Source: a virus. Taken from it: DNA of 23,615 bases. The stretch covers positions 1 to 23,615 of the IMG/VR virus record IMGVR_UViG_3300008267_000389, one strand, 5' to 3'. A model generated the notes under the pieces. That model was not told where the DNA came from, did no database searches, and saw only the letters and a list, made by a program, of their open reading frames with translations. A program made the position numbers and the translations under genes. Below are positions 1 through 6,074 of this stretch, in pieces (within the stretch, counting starts at the first letter, position 1; each line of letters starts with the position of its first letter).

Positions 1-5
1 GAAGA

Positions 6-125
6 TTACTCTTGCGTAGGAGGCGCAGGCATCTGCGCTTGGGCTTGCATACGGATTTTGTCCATCAGCGAAGCCAGCAACGCCATCACAGCGTTGATTT
101 CTTGCACGTCAAGATCTAATCTCAT
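6..125 (-). CDS. small hypothetical phage protein (39 aa)
   Basis: Open frame of 39 codons read on the minus strand, from ATG at 125 to TAA at 6. Its ATG overlaps the TGA of the upstream gene (ATGA junction). A GGAGG ribosome binding site lies about six bases ahead of the start, inside the upstream gene, so translation is probably coupled. The product is a short helix-prone peptide with hydrophobic and Met-rich stretches (VMALLASLMDKIRMQ) and a Pro/Gln-rich tail. I do not recognise a family. It is the last gene visible in this minus-strand DNA-metabolism operon before the window edge. The start and coupling look convincing, but the function is unknown. Confidence 0.65.
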   Translation of the reverse strand: MRLDLDVQEINAVMALLASLMDKIRMQAQAQMPAPPTQE

Positions 126-760
126 GCTGACCTCCGACGACGGCCTGCTGGCGCGGGTGCGGGTGCTTCCTCGGCAACAGGTTCGGCCTCACCGTCCATG
201 CTGATCCACTCGGTCACAGCAAACACAGGCGTATAGATCTTGCCGTAGGACTTGTGGGCGTAGTGGTCCTTTTTGAGGCTCACAACAGCCACAGGCTTGG
301 TTTGATCCTTCTCGACCTGCTCGGCCAAAGCGACTGCAATGGCTTGAACCGCTTTCTTACCGCCCACTGACGTGGTGGTGTAACGCGCTTCCATACCCTT
401 ATCTTCGCCGCTGATGCACTTCAGTGACAGACCAACCTGAGTTTCCCAACCCTTCTTGGCACCTGGGGGCGCTTCGTCGAGTTCAGGCAATGGCTGGCTG
501 ACGCTGGTCATCTTCTCGGCCAACACCTCACCATCACCCCAAGCAATGAAGCCGTGGACAAAGGAGAAGGGATTGATCGCCCACTTGCTGTCGTCTTCGA
601 CTTCGGTCTGATCGGCACCGAAGACCCAATGGCCAGTCTTATCCATTTTCAGAATGACTGTACCGGCTGGGCCGACGTCTGCTTGGATCGCCCGCAGCGC
701 GGTTGACAAAGTGGAAACTGCGGGCAAGCCCGCTTGAGAGAACGCTACTAAATTGGACAT
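122..760 (-). CDS. conserved phage protein, possibly ssDNA-binding (212 aa)
   Basis: The gene starts at ATG 760 with an AAGGA ribosome binding site and lies eight bases downstream of the nuclease gene, so the two are co-transcribed. The product is soluble and mixed alpha/beta. Its central region (about residues 28-180) is rich in aromatic and charged residues (KMDKTGHWVFG, INPFSFVHGFIAWGDG, KKDHYAHKSYGKIYTPVF). The tail is Pro/Ala/Glu-rich and ends in a basic RRRRSA patch. I recognise it as a recurrent type in phage recombination or replication modules but cannot name a domain. Pairing with a Cas4/RecB-like nuclease makes a single-strand-binding or recombination-accessory role plausible. The usual acidic C-terminal tip of SSB is absent, and the family call is inference. 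Confidence 0.6.
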   Translation of the reverse strand: MSNLVAFSQAGLPAVSTLSTALRAIQADVGPAGTVILKMDKTGHWVFGADQTEVEDDSKWAINPFSFVHGFIAWGDGEVLAEKMTSVSQPLPELDEAPPGAKKGWETQVGLSLKCISGEDKGMEARYTTTSVGGKKAVQAIAVALAEQVEKDQTKPVAVVSLKKDHYAHKSYGKIYTPVFAVTEWISMDGEAEPVAEEAPAPAPAGRRRRSA

Positions 761-768
761 GATTTTCC

Positions 769-1896
769 TTATTGAAGTTTAGAAAGGGCGGCAGTTAACT
801 GCTTCCCGATTTGAAGCACTTCGGGGCGTGGGTCGTCCACGCTTGCCAAAGTGTTACCTGAAGAGATGGCGACAACTAAATCGTCCGGCAAAGCAAGCTT
901 GCGCTTTTTGAGCGCCTTTTCAGCCTTGGCCGGAGAGATTACAGATGTCTCCACCACTTCAGATTCTGTCAGACCAAACGCAAACAGGGCGACCTTGGCC
1001 TTGTCTTCGTCAGTCCATTGTCTGATGGCGCGCTTGGCCACCAGTTTGTAGTCAGGGAGCTTGGCTCCAGAGTCGAGCATCTGCAACGCCAAGGCGCGCA
1101 AGTCAGTGATCCACTGCTCCAGCATATCAGCATTCTTAAGATACGCGCTGATTGTGGGGGCGTCCAAGCCGTCGATTTGCGTCTTCAAAGCGCGGTCAAC
1201 TGCGCCAGTCATCTGTGGGCAGATAGGCTTGGCCGCGCACCAACGGCAGTGGTCACCGATCTTGAGCTCAGCGTTGGGTTGTTGCGCCAGCTTGACTGCT
1301 TTGACCAAGTCCTTTTCAAACTGGGCAATGCGAGCAGGTGTGGTCACCCAACGCTTGACTGCTGGCGGCTGGACGATGACCATCTCAATTTCAGTCGCGC
1401 CTTCAAACGCCCATTTGGATTCTTCGGTACGCATGGCCGCAGCGGCGTAGAACATGAGTTGAGGATTCTCTTCTACCTCAACAGCCACGCCGTCACCGAA
1501 TTTCCAGTCAAGTACAACAGCGCGATTGCCAATACGACCAATAAGATCTGTACTGCCAAAAACACCAGGCAACAGATCGCCAAAGCCAACGCGAGATTCC
1601 GCATCAATTTCCATCTCCTTGTTGGGGTCGATCTGATCTAACGCCGCAAGCGCAGGCACCAGTTTGTTGTCAATCAAGTCAAGCGTCAGCACTTGGTCGT
1701 TGTACTTGGTGTGCAAAAATTCTTCAGGGTGTTTGTCCGACATCACTATTTCAGCGATGACGTTGTGCAGCAGCGTACCCTCGTCGGCGTACTTGTTGCT
1801 GGGCTGGGGCGGCATCTTCTGCACCAAGGCCACACTGCCTGGGCAGTTCATAACGCGCTTGGCGGTTGAGCCGCCGACTATCTTACTGTGATCCAC
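769..1896 (-). CDS. DUF2800 / Cas4-RecB-like PD-(D/E)XK nuclease with Fe-S cysteines (375 aa)
   Basis: The start is GTG at 1896 with AGGAG just upstream; no ATG fits better. Motifs match the DUF2800 branch of RecB/Cas4-type nucleases: EGTLLH near residues 39-44, GSTD with D117, the catalytic LDWK (D130, K132) and NPQLMFYA (Q146, Y150). Four cysteines, C18 in NCPGS and C217, C220 and C226 in CRWCAAKPIC, have the one-plus-three arrangement that binds a 4Fe-4S cluster in Cas4 and AddB. All catalytic residues I looked for are present. The likely role is 5' or 3' end resection feeding phage recombination or replication, in the cytoplasm, together with the downstream gene. It is transcribed divergently from the VRR-NUC/helicase operon. 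Confidence 0.88.
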   Translation of the reverse strand: MDHSKIVGGSTAKRVMNCPGSVALVQKMPPQPSNKYADEGTLLHNVIAEIVMSDKHPEEFLHTKYNDQVLTLDLIDNKLVPALAALDQIDPNKEMEIDAESRVGFGDLLPGVFGSTDLIGRIGNRAVVLDWKFGDGVAVEVEENPQLMFYAAAAMRTEESKWAFEGATEIEMVIVQPPAVKRWVTTPARIAQFEKDLVKAVKLAQQPNAELKIGDHCRWCAAKPICPQMTGAVDRALKTQIDGLDAPTISAYLKNADMLEQWITDLRALALQMLDSGAKLPDYKLVAKRAIRQWTDEDKAKVALFAFGLTESEVVETSVISPAKAEKALKKRKLALPDDLVVAISSGNTLASVDDPRPEVLQIGKQLTAALSKLQ

Positions 1897-1925
1897 TGAA
1901 CTCTCCTGTAATTGATTGAGACTGA

Positions 1926-1955
1926 ACTATAGCACAGAAAATAAAACTGTGCTAA
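1926..1955 (-). promoter_or_regulatory. candidate sigma70-type promoter for the minus-strand nuclease operon
   Basis: Read on the minus strand, TTAGCA (1955-1950) serves as a -35 box and TATAGT (1931-1926) as a -10 box, with an 18-base spacer. The GTG of the nuclease gene lies 30 bases downstream. The -35 match is only moderate. A plus-strand promoter must also lie nearby; TTGAGA at 1916-1921 with AAATAA at 1939-1944 is a weaker candidate. Confidence 0.4.
1930..1954. promoter_or_regulatory. operator-like inverted repeat in the divergent control region
   Basis: A perfect 8-bp inverted repeat, TAGCACAG and CTGTGCTA, is separated by nine A/T-only bases. It lies between the start codons of the two divergent operons and overlaps the -35 and -10 boxes of the candidate minus-strand promoter. 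The size and spacing suit a dimeric repressor binding two half-sites. The regulator is unknown. Confidence 0.5.
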
Positions 1956-1965
1956 ACTTTTTGAC

Positions 1966-2262
1966 ATGAAAGAAAAAATAGTTGAAAATCATTTCGTATG
2001 GGCGGTTGAGCGCATTGGTGGCAAGACGTACAAGTTCACGTCCCCAGGGCGCAAAGGCGTAGCTGACAGGATTGCGTGTTTGCCTGACGGCAGTACATGG
2101 TTTGTGGAGTTAAAGACCAAGGGCGGCAGGCTGTCAGTGTTGCAAAAAATGTTCATGTCGGACATGGCTTTGCTGAGACAGAACTACGCATGCTTATGGA
2201 CAACAGAACAAGTCGATGAATGGGCAAGAGAACGAAATTATGGATTGGGAATTGACGCATGA
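1966..2262 (+). CDS. VRR-NUC domain nuclease (98 aa)
   Basis: This is the first gene of the plus-strand early operon, starting at ATG 1966. The whole protein is one VRR-NUC domain, the stand-alone phage form of the PD-(D/E)XK nuclease fold. GVADRI supplies the acidic residue D34, FVELKTKGGRLS supplies E48 and K50, and Q60 follows on the next helix. Its length is normal for phage members of about 90-110 residues. Such proteins typically sit beside SNF2-type helicases, as here, and are thought to cut branched or structured DNA. The nearest Shine-Dalgarno is poor, so the start rests on frame and domain completeness. The stop overlaps the next ATG (ATGA). Confidence 0.88.
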   Translation: MKEKIVENHFVWAVERIGGKTYKFTSPGRKGVADRIACLPDGSTWFVELKTKGGRLSVLQKMFMSDMALLRQNYACLWTTEQVDEWARERNYGLGIDA

Positions 2263-2381
2263 GCACAAATGACTTTCGATTTTGGGTTTGGTTATTTGTC
2301 GTTGTATTTGTGTTTTACGGCGACCCAGATGTGTGGGACAAGATGCACGATTACGTAATGCACATTGAAACATGCAAATGA
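2259..2381 (+). CDS. 40-aa single-pass membrane microprotein
   Basis: ATG at 2259 overlaps the TGA of the nuclease gene by four bases. The frame runs 40 codons and its stop lies inside the first codons of the helicase gene. The product has a polar N-terminus, a hydrophobic segment at about residues 8-20 (FWVWLFVVVFVFY) and an acidic/His-containing tail. One transmembrane helix is therefore likely. I do not recognise a family. The tight coupling on both sides makes it unlikely to be chance, since without it a gap of over 100 bases would interrupt an otherwise gapless operon. Function unknown. Confidence 0.65.
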   Translation: MSTNDFRFWVWLFVVVFVFYGDPDVWDKMHDYVMHIETCK

Positions 2382-3697
2382 AACTTAGACCCTACCAAGA
2401 CGAAGCTGCTGACTTCTTGTACGAGCGCGACCGAGCCATGATTTTGGCACCTGTCGGCGCTGGCAAGACAGCCATCACCTTGACGGCCATGCAAGACATG
2501 CTCTTCAACGAAGAGGTCGGGCGTTTCCTTGTCTTGGCTCCCAAGCGCGTCTGTACCGACGTGTGGCCAGTCGAGCAACCCAAGTGGGCACCCTTCCACG
2601 AAATCGCCGTGGCGGTGGGCACACCCAAGCAACGGCTGGCGGCACTTCGTTCTGACGCGCGCATTGTGGTCAGCAATTACGACAACATCCAATGGCTGGC
2701 CGAGCAGGCGCTGGACTTTGACGCTATTGTGTTTGACGAACTGACACGCTTGAAGAACCCATCAGGCACACGTTTCAAAGCGTTGCTGAAGGTGCTGGAG
2801 CCCATGACCGTGCGGTGGGGCTTGACGGGTTCCTTCACTAGCAACGGTTTGGAGGACGTGTTTGGCCAGTGCAAGATTGTTGACCAAGCGTTGCTTGGCA
2901 GGTCTAAAGGCGCGTTCATGCAGCAATACTTTGTATTGGTGAATAAAGACTTCGGTGAGTGGGCACCACGCGTCGGATCGTTGGCCGGCGTCATGGAGCG
3001 CATCAAACCGGCGACTTACGTCTTGGATGCTGGCGACTACAAAGACAAGCTGCCACCCATAAACGTGGTCGAGGTGCAATGCGACTTAGACGACCGTGAG
3101 CCCTACGAGAAGATGAAGAAGGACTTCCAAGCGTTGGACGTTACCGCGATAAATGCGGGCGTGGTCACAGGCAAGTTGCAACAGATGGCCAGCGGGTTCG
3201 TATACGACACACGTAGGACTGCCTCCGAAACACCTGGTAGGTTCGATTCTACGCAAACCGCCGTATGGTTTAGCAGCCATAAATTTGATCGCCTTGAGGA
3301 ATTGCTCGATGAAAACCAACACGCCAATACCATTTTGGTCTACCAGTACCAAGAAGAACTCGCCGAGATTAAGCGACGTTTCACCGTTACGACCCTTGAT
3401 GACGTGGACGCAATTGAGCGATGGAACGACGGAAAGGTCAGACTACTCGCAGTCCATCCAAAGTCAGCGGGTCATGGCCTCAACCTTCAGTTTGGGGGCT
3501 GTCACATGGTGTTTCTGTCCTTGCCGTGGAGTTTGGAACTGTACGAACAGACCGTTGGCCGTCTGCACCGCTCAGGCCAAGCACACGCTGTGTGGGTCTA
3601 CGTGATGATGACCAACAAGACTGTGGATGAAAAGATTTGGGGCGCGCTACACGACAAGCGCGCCGTGTCAGATATTGCAATGGAGGAACTGAAGTGA
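2372..3697 (+). CDS. SNF2/SF2-family DNA helicase-translocase (441 aa)
   Basis: Superfamily 2 motifs are seen in order: Walker A VGAGKT (residues 28-33), motif II FDELTRLKN (121-129), motif III LTGSFTSN (151-158), motif V SAGHGLNLQ (365-373) and motif VI QTVGRLHRSGQ (393-403). Together they mark a SNF2-like ATPase that moves on double-stranded DNA, cytoplasmic, probably aiding replication or recombination. Motif II reads DELT rather than DEAH, which some phage members share. The length is typical of the compact phage form with no accessory domain. ATG 2372 is used here; a second ATG at 2378 would give an ATGA overlap with the preceding stop, and neither has a strong ribosome binding site. It is likely functionally paired with the VRR-NUC protein. 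Confidence 0.92.
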   Translation: MQMKLRPYQDEAADFLYERDRAMILAPVGAGKTAITLTAMQDMLFNEEVGRFLVLAPKRVCTDVWPVEQPKWAPFHEIAVAVGTPKQRLAALRSDARIVVSNYDNIQWLAEQALDFDAIVFDELTRLKNPSGTRFKALLKVLEPMTVRWGLTGSFTSNGLEDVFGQCKIVDQALLGRSKGAFMQQYFVLVNKDFGEWAPRVGSLAGVMERIKPATYVLDAGDYKDKLPPINVVEVQCDLDDREPYEKMKKDFQALDVTAINAGVVTGKLQQMASGFVYDTRRTASETPGRFDSTQTAVWFSSHKFDRLEELLDENQHANTILVYQYQEELAEIKRRFTVTTLDDVDAIERWNDGKVRLLAVHPKSAGHGLNLQFGGCHMVFLSLPWSLELYEQTVGRLHRSGQAHAVWVYVMMTNKTVDEKIWGALHDKRAVSDIAMEELK

Positions 3698-3858
3698 GAT
3701 TACTTAAATGGAAGACCCAGCTAAAGGCTGAGAAGTCTATTCACAAGATATACCAACGCGACTTCAACGCCGCTTGGCGTAAGTTGAGCAAGAGCATGGA
3801 AACAATTAAAAAACTGGAGGACAAAATTGCAACTCACCTGGCGTCAATTAAACAATGA
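3694..3858 (+). CDS. small basic hypothetical protein (54 aa, GTG start)
   Basis: The frame opens with GTG at 3694, whose last bases form the helicase stop (GTGA junction). A GGAGG box lies seven bases upstream inside the helicase gene. The product is lysine-rich and strongly helical, with heptad-like spacing in its second half (LSKSMETIKKLEDKIATHLASIK), suggesting a short coiled coil. I do not recognise a family. Its position right after the helicase and its good ribosome binding site support a real gene. Role unknown. Confidence 0.6.
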   Translation: MRLLKWKTQLKAEKSIHKIYQRDFNAAWRKLSKSMETIKKLEDKIATHLASIKQ

Positions 3859-4018
3859 ACTCAAGACTTTTGACGAGCAAAAGGTCTTGGACATGTTGAA
3901 CCATGAGCGCGCGAATGCTAGGCGTGTGGTGGTGCTAGAGCGCCTGCATCAACGCTACACCACGCTCAGAGCGTCACGCGAACGTATTGAACTTTTACAG
4001 GAGGCTAGACAACCATGA
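3827..4018 (+). CDS. small helical hypothetical protein (63 aa, TTG start)
   Basis: The frame starts at TTG 3827, preceded at six bases by GGAGG, and overlaps the previous gene by 32 bases. An in-frame ATG 22 codons later lacks a comparable ribosome binding site, so TTG is preferred. The product is Arg/Glu-rich and almost wholly helical (VLDMLNHERANARRVVVLERL and following), probably a coiled coil. The stop overlaps the ATG of the lipoprotein gene (ATGA). I do not recognise a family or function. Confidence 0.6.
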   Translation: MQLTWRQLNNELKTFDEQKVLDMLNHERANARRVVVLERLHQRYTTLRASRERIELLQEARQP

Positions 4019-4287
4019 AGTATTTTTTATTTTTGCTGTTAAGTGGCTGCGCCGCAGGATCGTCTTGGAACGCCAGTCTGCTGGATGGTCCTAGCGGCAA
4101 CGCCGAGCAGAAGTTAACCTTGGACAAGGACATCCAAGCGATGAGCCGCAACGAGGTGATCTTGGCCGTGCAGGAGTGTGAAAGCTCTGGCCTGCGAGCT
4201 GTGATGATCATTGCCAAGCGCAAGATCAACAACTACACCGCAGACGTTGTTGCTGACGTGTCTTGCGCGCCTAAATACAGGTATTGA
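4015..4287 (+). CDS. small predicted lipoprotein (90 aa)
   Basis: ATG at 4015 has AGGAGG upstream. The N-terminus is a very short signal peptide (Lys-2, then FLFLLL) ending in a lipobox LSGC with C12 as the lipidation site. The mature part is about 79 residues and has two further cysteines, in QECESS and VSCAPK, that could form a disulfide in the periplasm. A single membrane-anchored early protein in a phage could act on the envelope, for example in superinfection exclusion, but that is inference. I recognise the general type (SGPSGNAE-like start, RAVMIIAKRKINNYT core) as recurrent in environmental phages, without a known function. The next ATG follows one base after the stop. Confidence 0.72.
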   Translation: MKYFLFLLLSGCAAGSSWNASLLDGPSGNAEQKLTLDKDIQAMSRNEVILAVQECESSGLRAVMIIAKRKINNYTADVVADVSCAPKYRY

Positions 4288-4288
4288 T

Positions 4289-4771
4289 ATGACACAAGAA
4301 GCATTGAAGCTGGCGCTTGAGTGGTTTAAGTGCTACGCCGACAAATCAATGTCACGCAACAACGCTGAAGCATTGGCAGATGAAGTTGTTGAGGCAATTG
4401 AAAAAGCCTTGGCACAGACGCAAGAGCTTGATGCCATTGCATCTATCCTTGCCTGTCGAAATATGTTGGATGCACAACCAGTTCCCGAAGTTGACCGAGT
4501 TATTTGGCCTGAGAGCACAGAGCAAGATCCTGTGGCGGTATATGGTTACTGTCCTCAGTGTGGCGCAAAGGGCGTGATGCGTGAAAGGCGACCAAACGGC
4601 AACGATAAATGTGCAAATGGTCACACATACCCATCAAGTACATCCACCCCACCACAGCGCACATGGGTAGGGCTGACGGATGAGGAAGTCCGAAAAATCT
4701 GCGTCAATGAATGGGGAGGTTACGAACAGTGTCGAGCCATTGAAGCCAAACTCAAGGAGAAGAACACATGA
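4289..4771 (+). CDS. zinc-ribbon phage accessory protein with WVGLT module (160 aa)
   Basis: ATG 4289 directly follows the lipoprotein stop. The open frame continues 26 codons upstream into that gene, but the nearby ATG gives a normal gene spacing. There are three parts. Residues 1-65 form a helical region. Residues 89-117 carry CPQCGAKG and, after RPNGND, KCANGHTY, a Cys/His set that should bind one zinc. The C-terminal module runs from PQRTWVGLTDEEV to AIEAKLKEKNT. That last module is repeated in the next gene, also at DNA level. The zinc part resembles zinc ribbons of Ea22-type phage accessory proteins. Role unknown; host or DNA interaction is plausible. Confidence 0.7.
   Translation: MTQEALKLALEWFKCYADKSMSRNNAEALADEVVEAIEKALAQTQELDAIASILACRNMLDAQPVPEVDRVIWPESTEQDPVAVYGYCPQCGAKGVMRERRPNGNDKCANGHTYPSSTSTPPQRTWVGLTDEEVRKICVNEWGGYEQCRAIEAKLKEKNT
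4651..4679 (+). repeat. direct repeat A, copy 1
   Basis: This 29-base block is identical to 4839-4867. It encodes the PQRTWVGLT start of the module shared by the 160-aa and 71-aa proteins. Confidence 0.85.
4733..4771 (+). repeat. direct repeat B (gene-junction repeat), copy 1
   Basis: This 39-base block matches 4945-4983 with one mismatch (G4762 versus A4974). It encodes the C-terminus AIEAKLKEKNT and also contains an AAGGAG ribosome binding site and the ATGA stop-start junction used by the next gene. Confidence 0.85.
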
Positions 4772-4983
4772 ACGTAGGACGCTATTTAAGGGGCGAAGAC
4801 CGCCATGTTGGTACAGCAAGAACAACACAGTTTCAGCAACCACAGCGCACATGGGTAGGGCTGACGGCAGATGAAATTTGGGATGAGTGGCTTGAGCAGT
4901 CAAAGCCAGAGCGCAACACGCACAACTTTGTTGTCGCTTTTACCCGAGCCATTGAAGCCAAACTCAAGGAGAAAAACACATGA
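4768..4983 (+). CDS. duplicated WVGLT-module protein (71 aa)
   Basis: ATG 4768 overlaps the stop of the 160-aa gene (ATGA) and has AAGGAGA upstream. Residues 26-33 (QRTWVGLT) and the C-terminus AIEAKLKEKNT match the end of the upstream protein, so this gene is a diverged copy of that C-terminal module with a new basic N-terminus. It lacks the zinc ribbon. The two repeat blocks that flank the module are nearly identical in DNA while the part between them differs in sequence and by about 24 bases, suggesting recombination or selection in the middle. Function unknown. Confidence 0.68.
   Translation: MNVGRYLRGEDRHVGTARTTQFQQPQRTWVGLTADEIWDEWLEQSKPERNTHNFVVAFTRAIEAKLKEKNT
4839..4867 (+). repeat. 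direct repeat A, copy 2
   Basis: Identical over 29 bases to 4651-4679; it encodes PQRTWVGLT of the 71-aa protein. Confidence 0.85.
4945..4983 (+). repeat. direct repeat B (gene-junction repeat), copy 2
   Basis: Matches 4733-4771 except at one base. It ends the 71-aa gene and supplies the ribosome binding site and ATGA start of the following 73-aa gene. Confidence 0.85.
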
Positions 4984-5201
4984 CATTCAGAGAGACAACC
5001 ATCAAGTACATCAAGGATGTAATCAGGGCAAGAACCATTCATGAAATTATTGCCAAGGAACTTCAAGAGGCACATCTACGCAAGTTGGAAGCTGAGACTG
5101 CCCAAGAGTATGCAATTGCGGCTATTCAGTACAACGAGGCAAGGATTCAACGCTTGCAGAGGCGGTTGTTGAAACACACAGAAACGGGCGACTATGCTTG
5201 A
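4980..5201 (+). CDS. helical/coiled-coil hypothetical protein (73 aa)
   Basis: ATG 4980 overlaps the previous stop (ATGA) and uses the AAGGAG box inside the duplicated junction. The protein is nearly all helix, rich in Glu, Ala, Arg and Ile (IIAKELQEAHLRKLEAETAQ, then ARIQRLQRRLLKH), with heptad-like hydrophobic spacing, so a coiled coil is likely. I see no cysteine, signal or membrane segment. Family and function are not recognised. Confidence 0.65.
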   Translation: MTFRETTIKYIKDVIRARTIHEIIAKELQEAHLRKLEAETAQEYAIAAIQYNEARIQRLQRRLLKHTETGDYA

Positions 5202-5388
5202 ACGCATACGCACATTCTTTGGAAAAACTAAAGACAAGGCAACTATAGTTGCCCAAGGGACAGCGTGGTATTGCACCGAATGCAAGTTGGTATTCATAAC
5301 TAAGGCGGCTGGTGACAAGCATAGCTGTGAGTACCGTTTTGAAGATTCAATAGTGGGGATGAGAAAGAATGCTGAAACCAAAACGTGA
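5194..5388 (+). CDS. small zinc-finger-like protein (64 aa)
   Basis: ATG 5194 overlaps the end of the previous gene by eight bases. After a basic N-terminus (LERIRTFFGKTKDK), residues 27-45 read CTECKLVFITKAAGDKHSC. The pair of Cys, an aromatic/hydrophobic finger and a His plus Cys match a C2HC-type zinc finger. A nucleic-acid- or protein-binding early regulator is plausible. There is no close family I can name. Its end overlaps the next gene by 20 bases. Confidence 0.62.
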   Translation: MLERIRTFFGKTKDKATIVAQGTAWYCTECKLVFITKAAGDKHSCEYRFEDSIVGMRKNAETKT

Positions 5389-5530
5389 ACTGACCAAGAA
5401 CGGTAGATCTATCACCGTTAAAGTAACACAGAGCGAGTACGACGAATGGGTGAAACTCGGCAAAGGTAAATGGTTGAGGTCGTTTTTGAAAGACAGCAGA
5501 TTTGAAAGGAAAGCAAATGCCAGCGTTTGA
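5369..5530 (+). CDS. possible ribbon-helix-helix DNA-binding protein (53 aa)
   Basis: The frame runs from ATG 5369 to TGA 5530 and overlaps both neighbours. The pattern is a basic start (LKPKRELTKNGR), a short strand (SITVKVTQ), then two helices (SEYDEWVKLGKG and KWLRSFLKDSRFE). This is the order expected of Arc/MetJ-type ribbon-helix-helix repressors of about 50 residues. The strand's alternating Thr/Lys residues could contact DNA. GGGGA about ten bases upstream is a modest ribosome binding site. If the call is right, it would be a candidate regulator for the 1930-1954 operator, but that link is speculative. Confidence 0.55.
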   Translation: MLKPKRELTKNGRSITVKVTQSEYDEWVKLGKGKWLRSFLKDSRFERKANASV

Positions 5531-5666
5531 AACATGGAGCCAAGAAAACTTGGCCAAGTTTGCTGCGGAAGCCTACGCCAAGATGCAAGAACAACACGAC
5601 CGCATCGAACAATTGCAAAATGAATTGAAAGACGCCATCAAGGCGTACAGGGAGTTAAATAAATGA
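5517..5666 (+). CDS. 49-aa coiled-coil hypothetical protein
   Basis: ATG 5517 with an AAGGAA box upstream reads 49 codons to TGA 5666, overlapping the previous gene by 14 bases and the next by four (ATGA). The product is helical (WSQENLAKFAAEAYAKMQEQ, then HDRIEQLQNELKDAIKAYREL), with leucine/isoleucine spacing of a short coiled coil. No family recognised. Confidence 0.55.
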   Translation: MPAFETWSQENLAKFAAEAYAKMQEQHDRIEQLQNELKDAIKAYRELNK

Positions 5667-5860
5667 TTGCAACCGTACTTGCCTTGGCCATAGGCGCAAT
5701 CATCGGCGTTGGGACGCTGTTCCTTTTGGCTATGCTTTTGGCACACGTTCAAAATGTGGACAGTCCACCAGATTGGAGAAGTTCCCTCCCCAACGATTCT
5801 TTGGGTGAAGAGCCTCCCAATAAGCCCCAAGAGGCGCAAGAGTCACCTTATCCCAAATAA
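5663..5860 (+). CDS. small single-pass membrane protein (65 aa), end of early operon
   Basis: ATG 5663 overlaps the preceding TGA (ATGA) and has GGGAG upstream. Residues 2-28 form one long hydrophobic segment (ATVLALAIGAIIGVGTLFLL and on), followed by a Pro/Ser/Glu-rich cytoplasmic or periplasmic tail. The last 131 bases overlap the end of the endolysin gene on the opposite strand. The coupling and a clean membrane helix outside the overlap support a real gene, although the tail sequence is constrained by the other strand. Function unknown. Confidence 0.58.
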   Translation: MIATVLALAIGAIIGVGTLFLLAMLLAHVQNVDSPPDWRSSLPNDSLGEEPPNKPQEAQESPYPK

Positions 5861-6074
5861 TCTTGCCATCCCGAAAAAAGTTAAGGTCGATGGCGCAGCG
5901 CTTGAGGTGGATGCTGTTCATGGTTTTAGAACGCCCCGCCTTAAAGTGCAAAGCCTGTTGTTCGGGTGTCCGCGCCAACTCGCCGCCAGTCACCATAAAA
6001 CCTTGGTCGGTAGCAAATTGGATCAGTTTGCAGGCATCCAACAGAAATGCCGCTTGTTCGGTAGATAGGCTCAT
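5730..6074 (-). CDS. endolysin, M15-type L,D/D-Ala peptidase (114 aa)
   Basis: ATG 6074 overlaps the holin stop (ATGA). The protein is a compact M15 (VanY/endolysin-5-like) peptidase. GGELARTPEQQ (R35) is the conserved N-terminal motif, H56 and D63 (in HLKRCAID) are two zinc ligands, and H107 in DCPHFE is the third, with D104 beside it. WGGNF before it is also typical. The enzyme cuts peptide cross-links or stems of peptidoglycan at lysis. No signal peptide is visible, so release depends on the holin encoded just upstream. It is the last gene of the late unit and meets the early operon tail to tail. Confidence 0.9.
   Translation of the reverse strand: MSLSTEQAAFLLDACKLIQFATDQGFMVTGGELARTPEQQALHFKAGRSKTMNSIHLKRCAIDLNFFRDGKIIWDKVTLAPLGAYWEALHPKNRWGGNFSNLVDCPHFERVPKA

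Noticed and set aside
1018-1641. 207-codon plus-strand open frame
   Set aside because: It is antisense to the nuclease gene, whose motifs are all intact, and has no ribosome binding site or recognisable domain.
3236-3256. TTCGATTC flanked by GTAG/CTAC, resembling a tRNA T-arm
   Set aside because: It lies in the middle of the helicase frame and has no acceptor, D or anticodon arm around it; the stem does not fit a 5-bp T-arm with a 7-base loop.
5812-5835. GCCTC/GAGGC inverted repeat near the convergent operon ends
   Set aside because: Only five pairs with a 14-base loop and no U-tract in either direction; too weak for a terminator.
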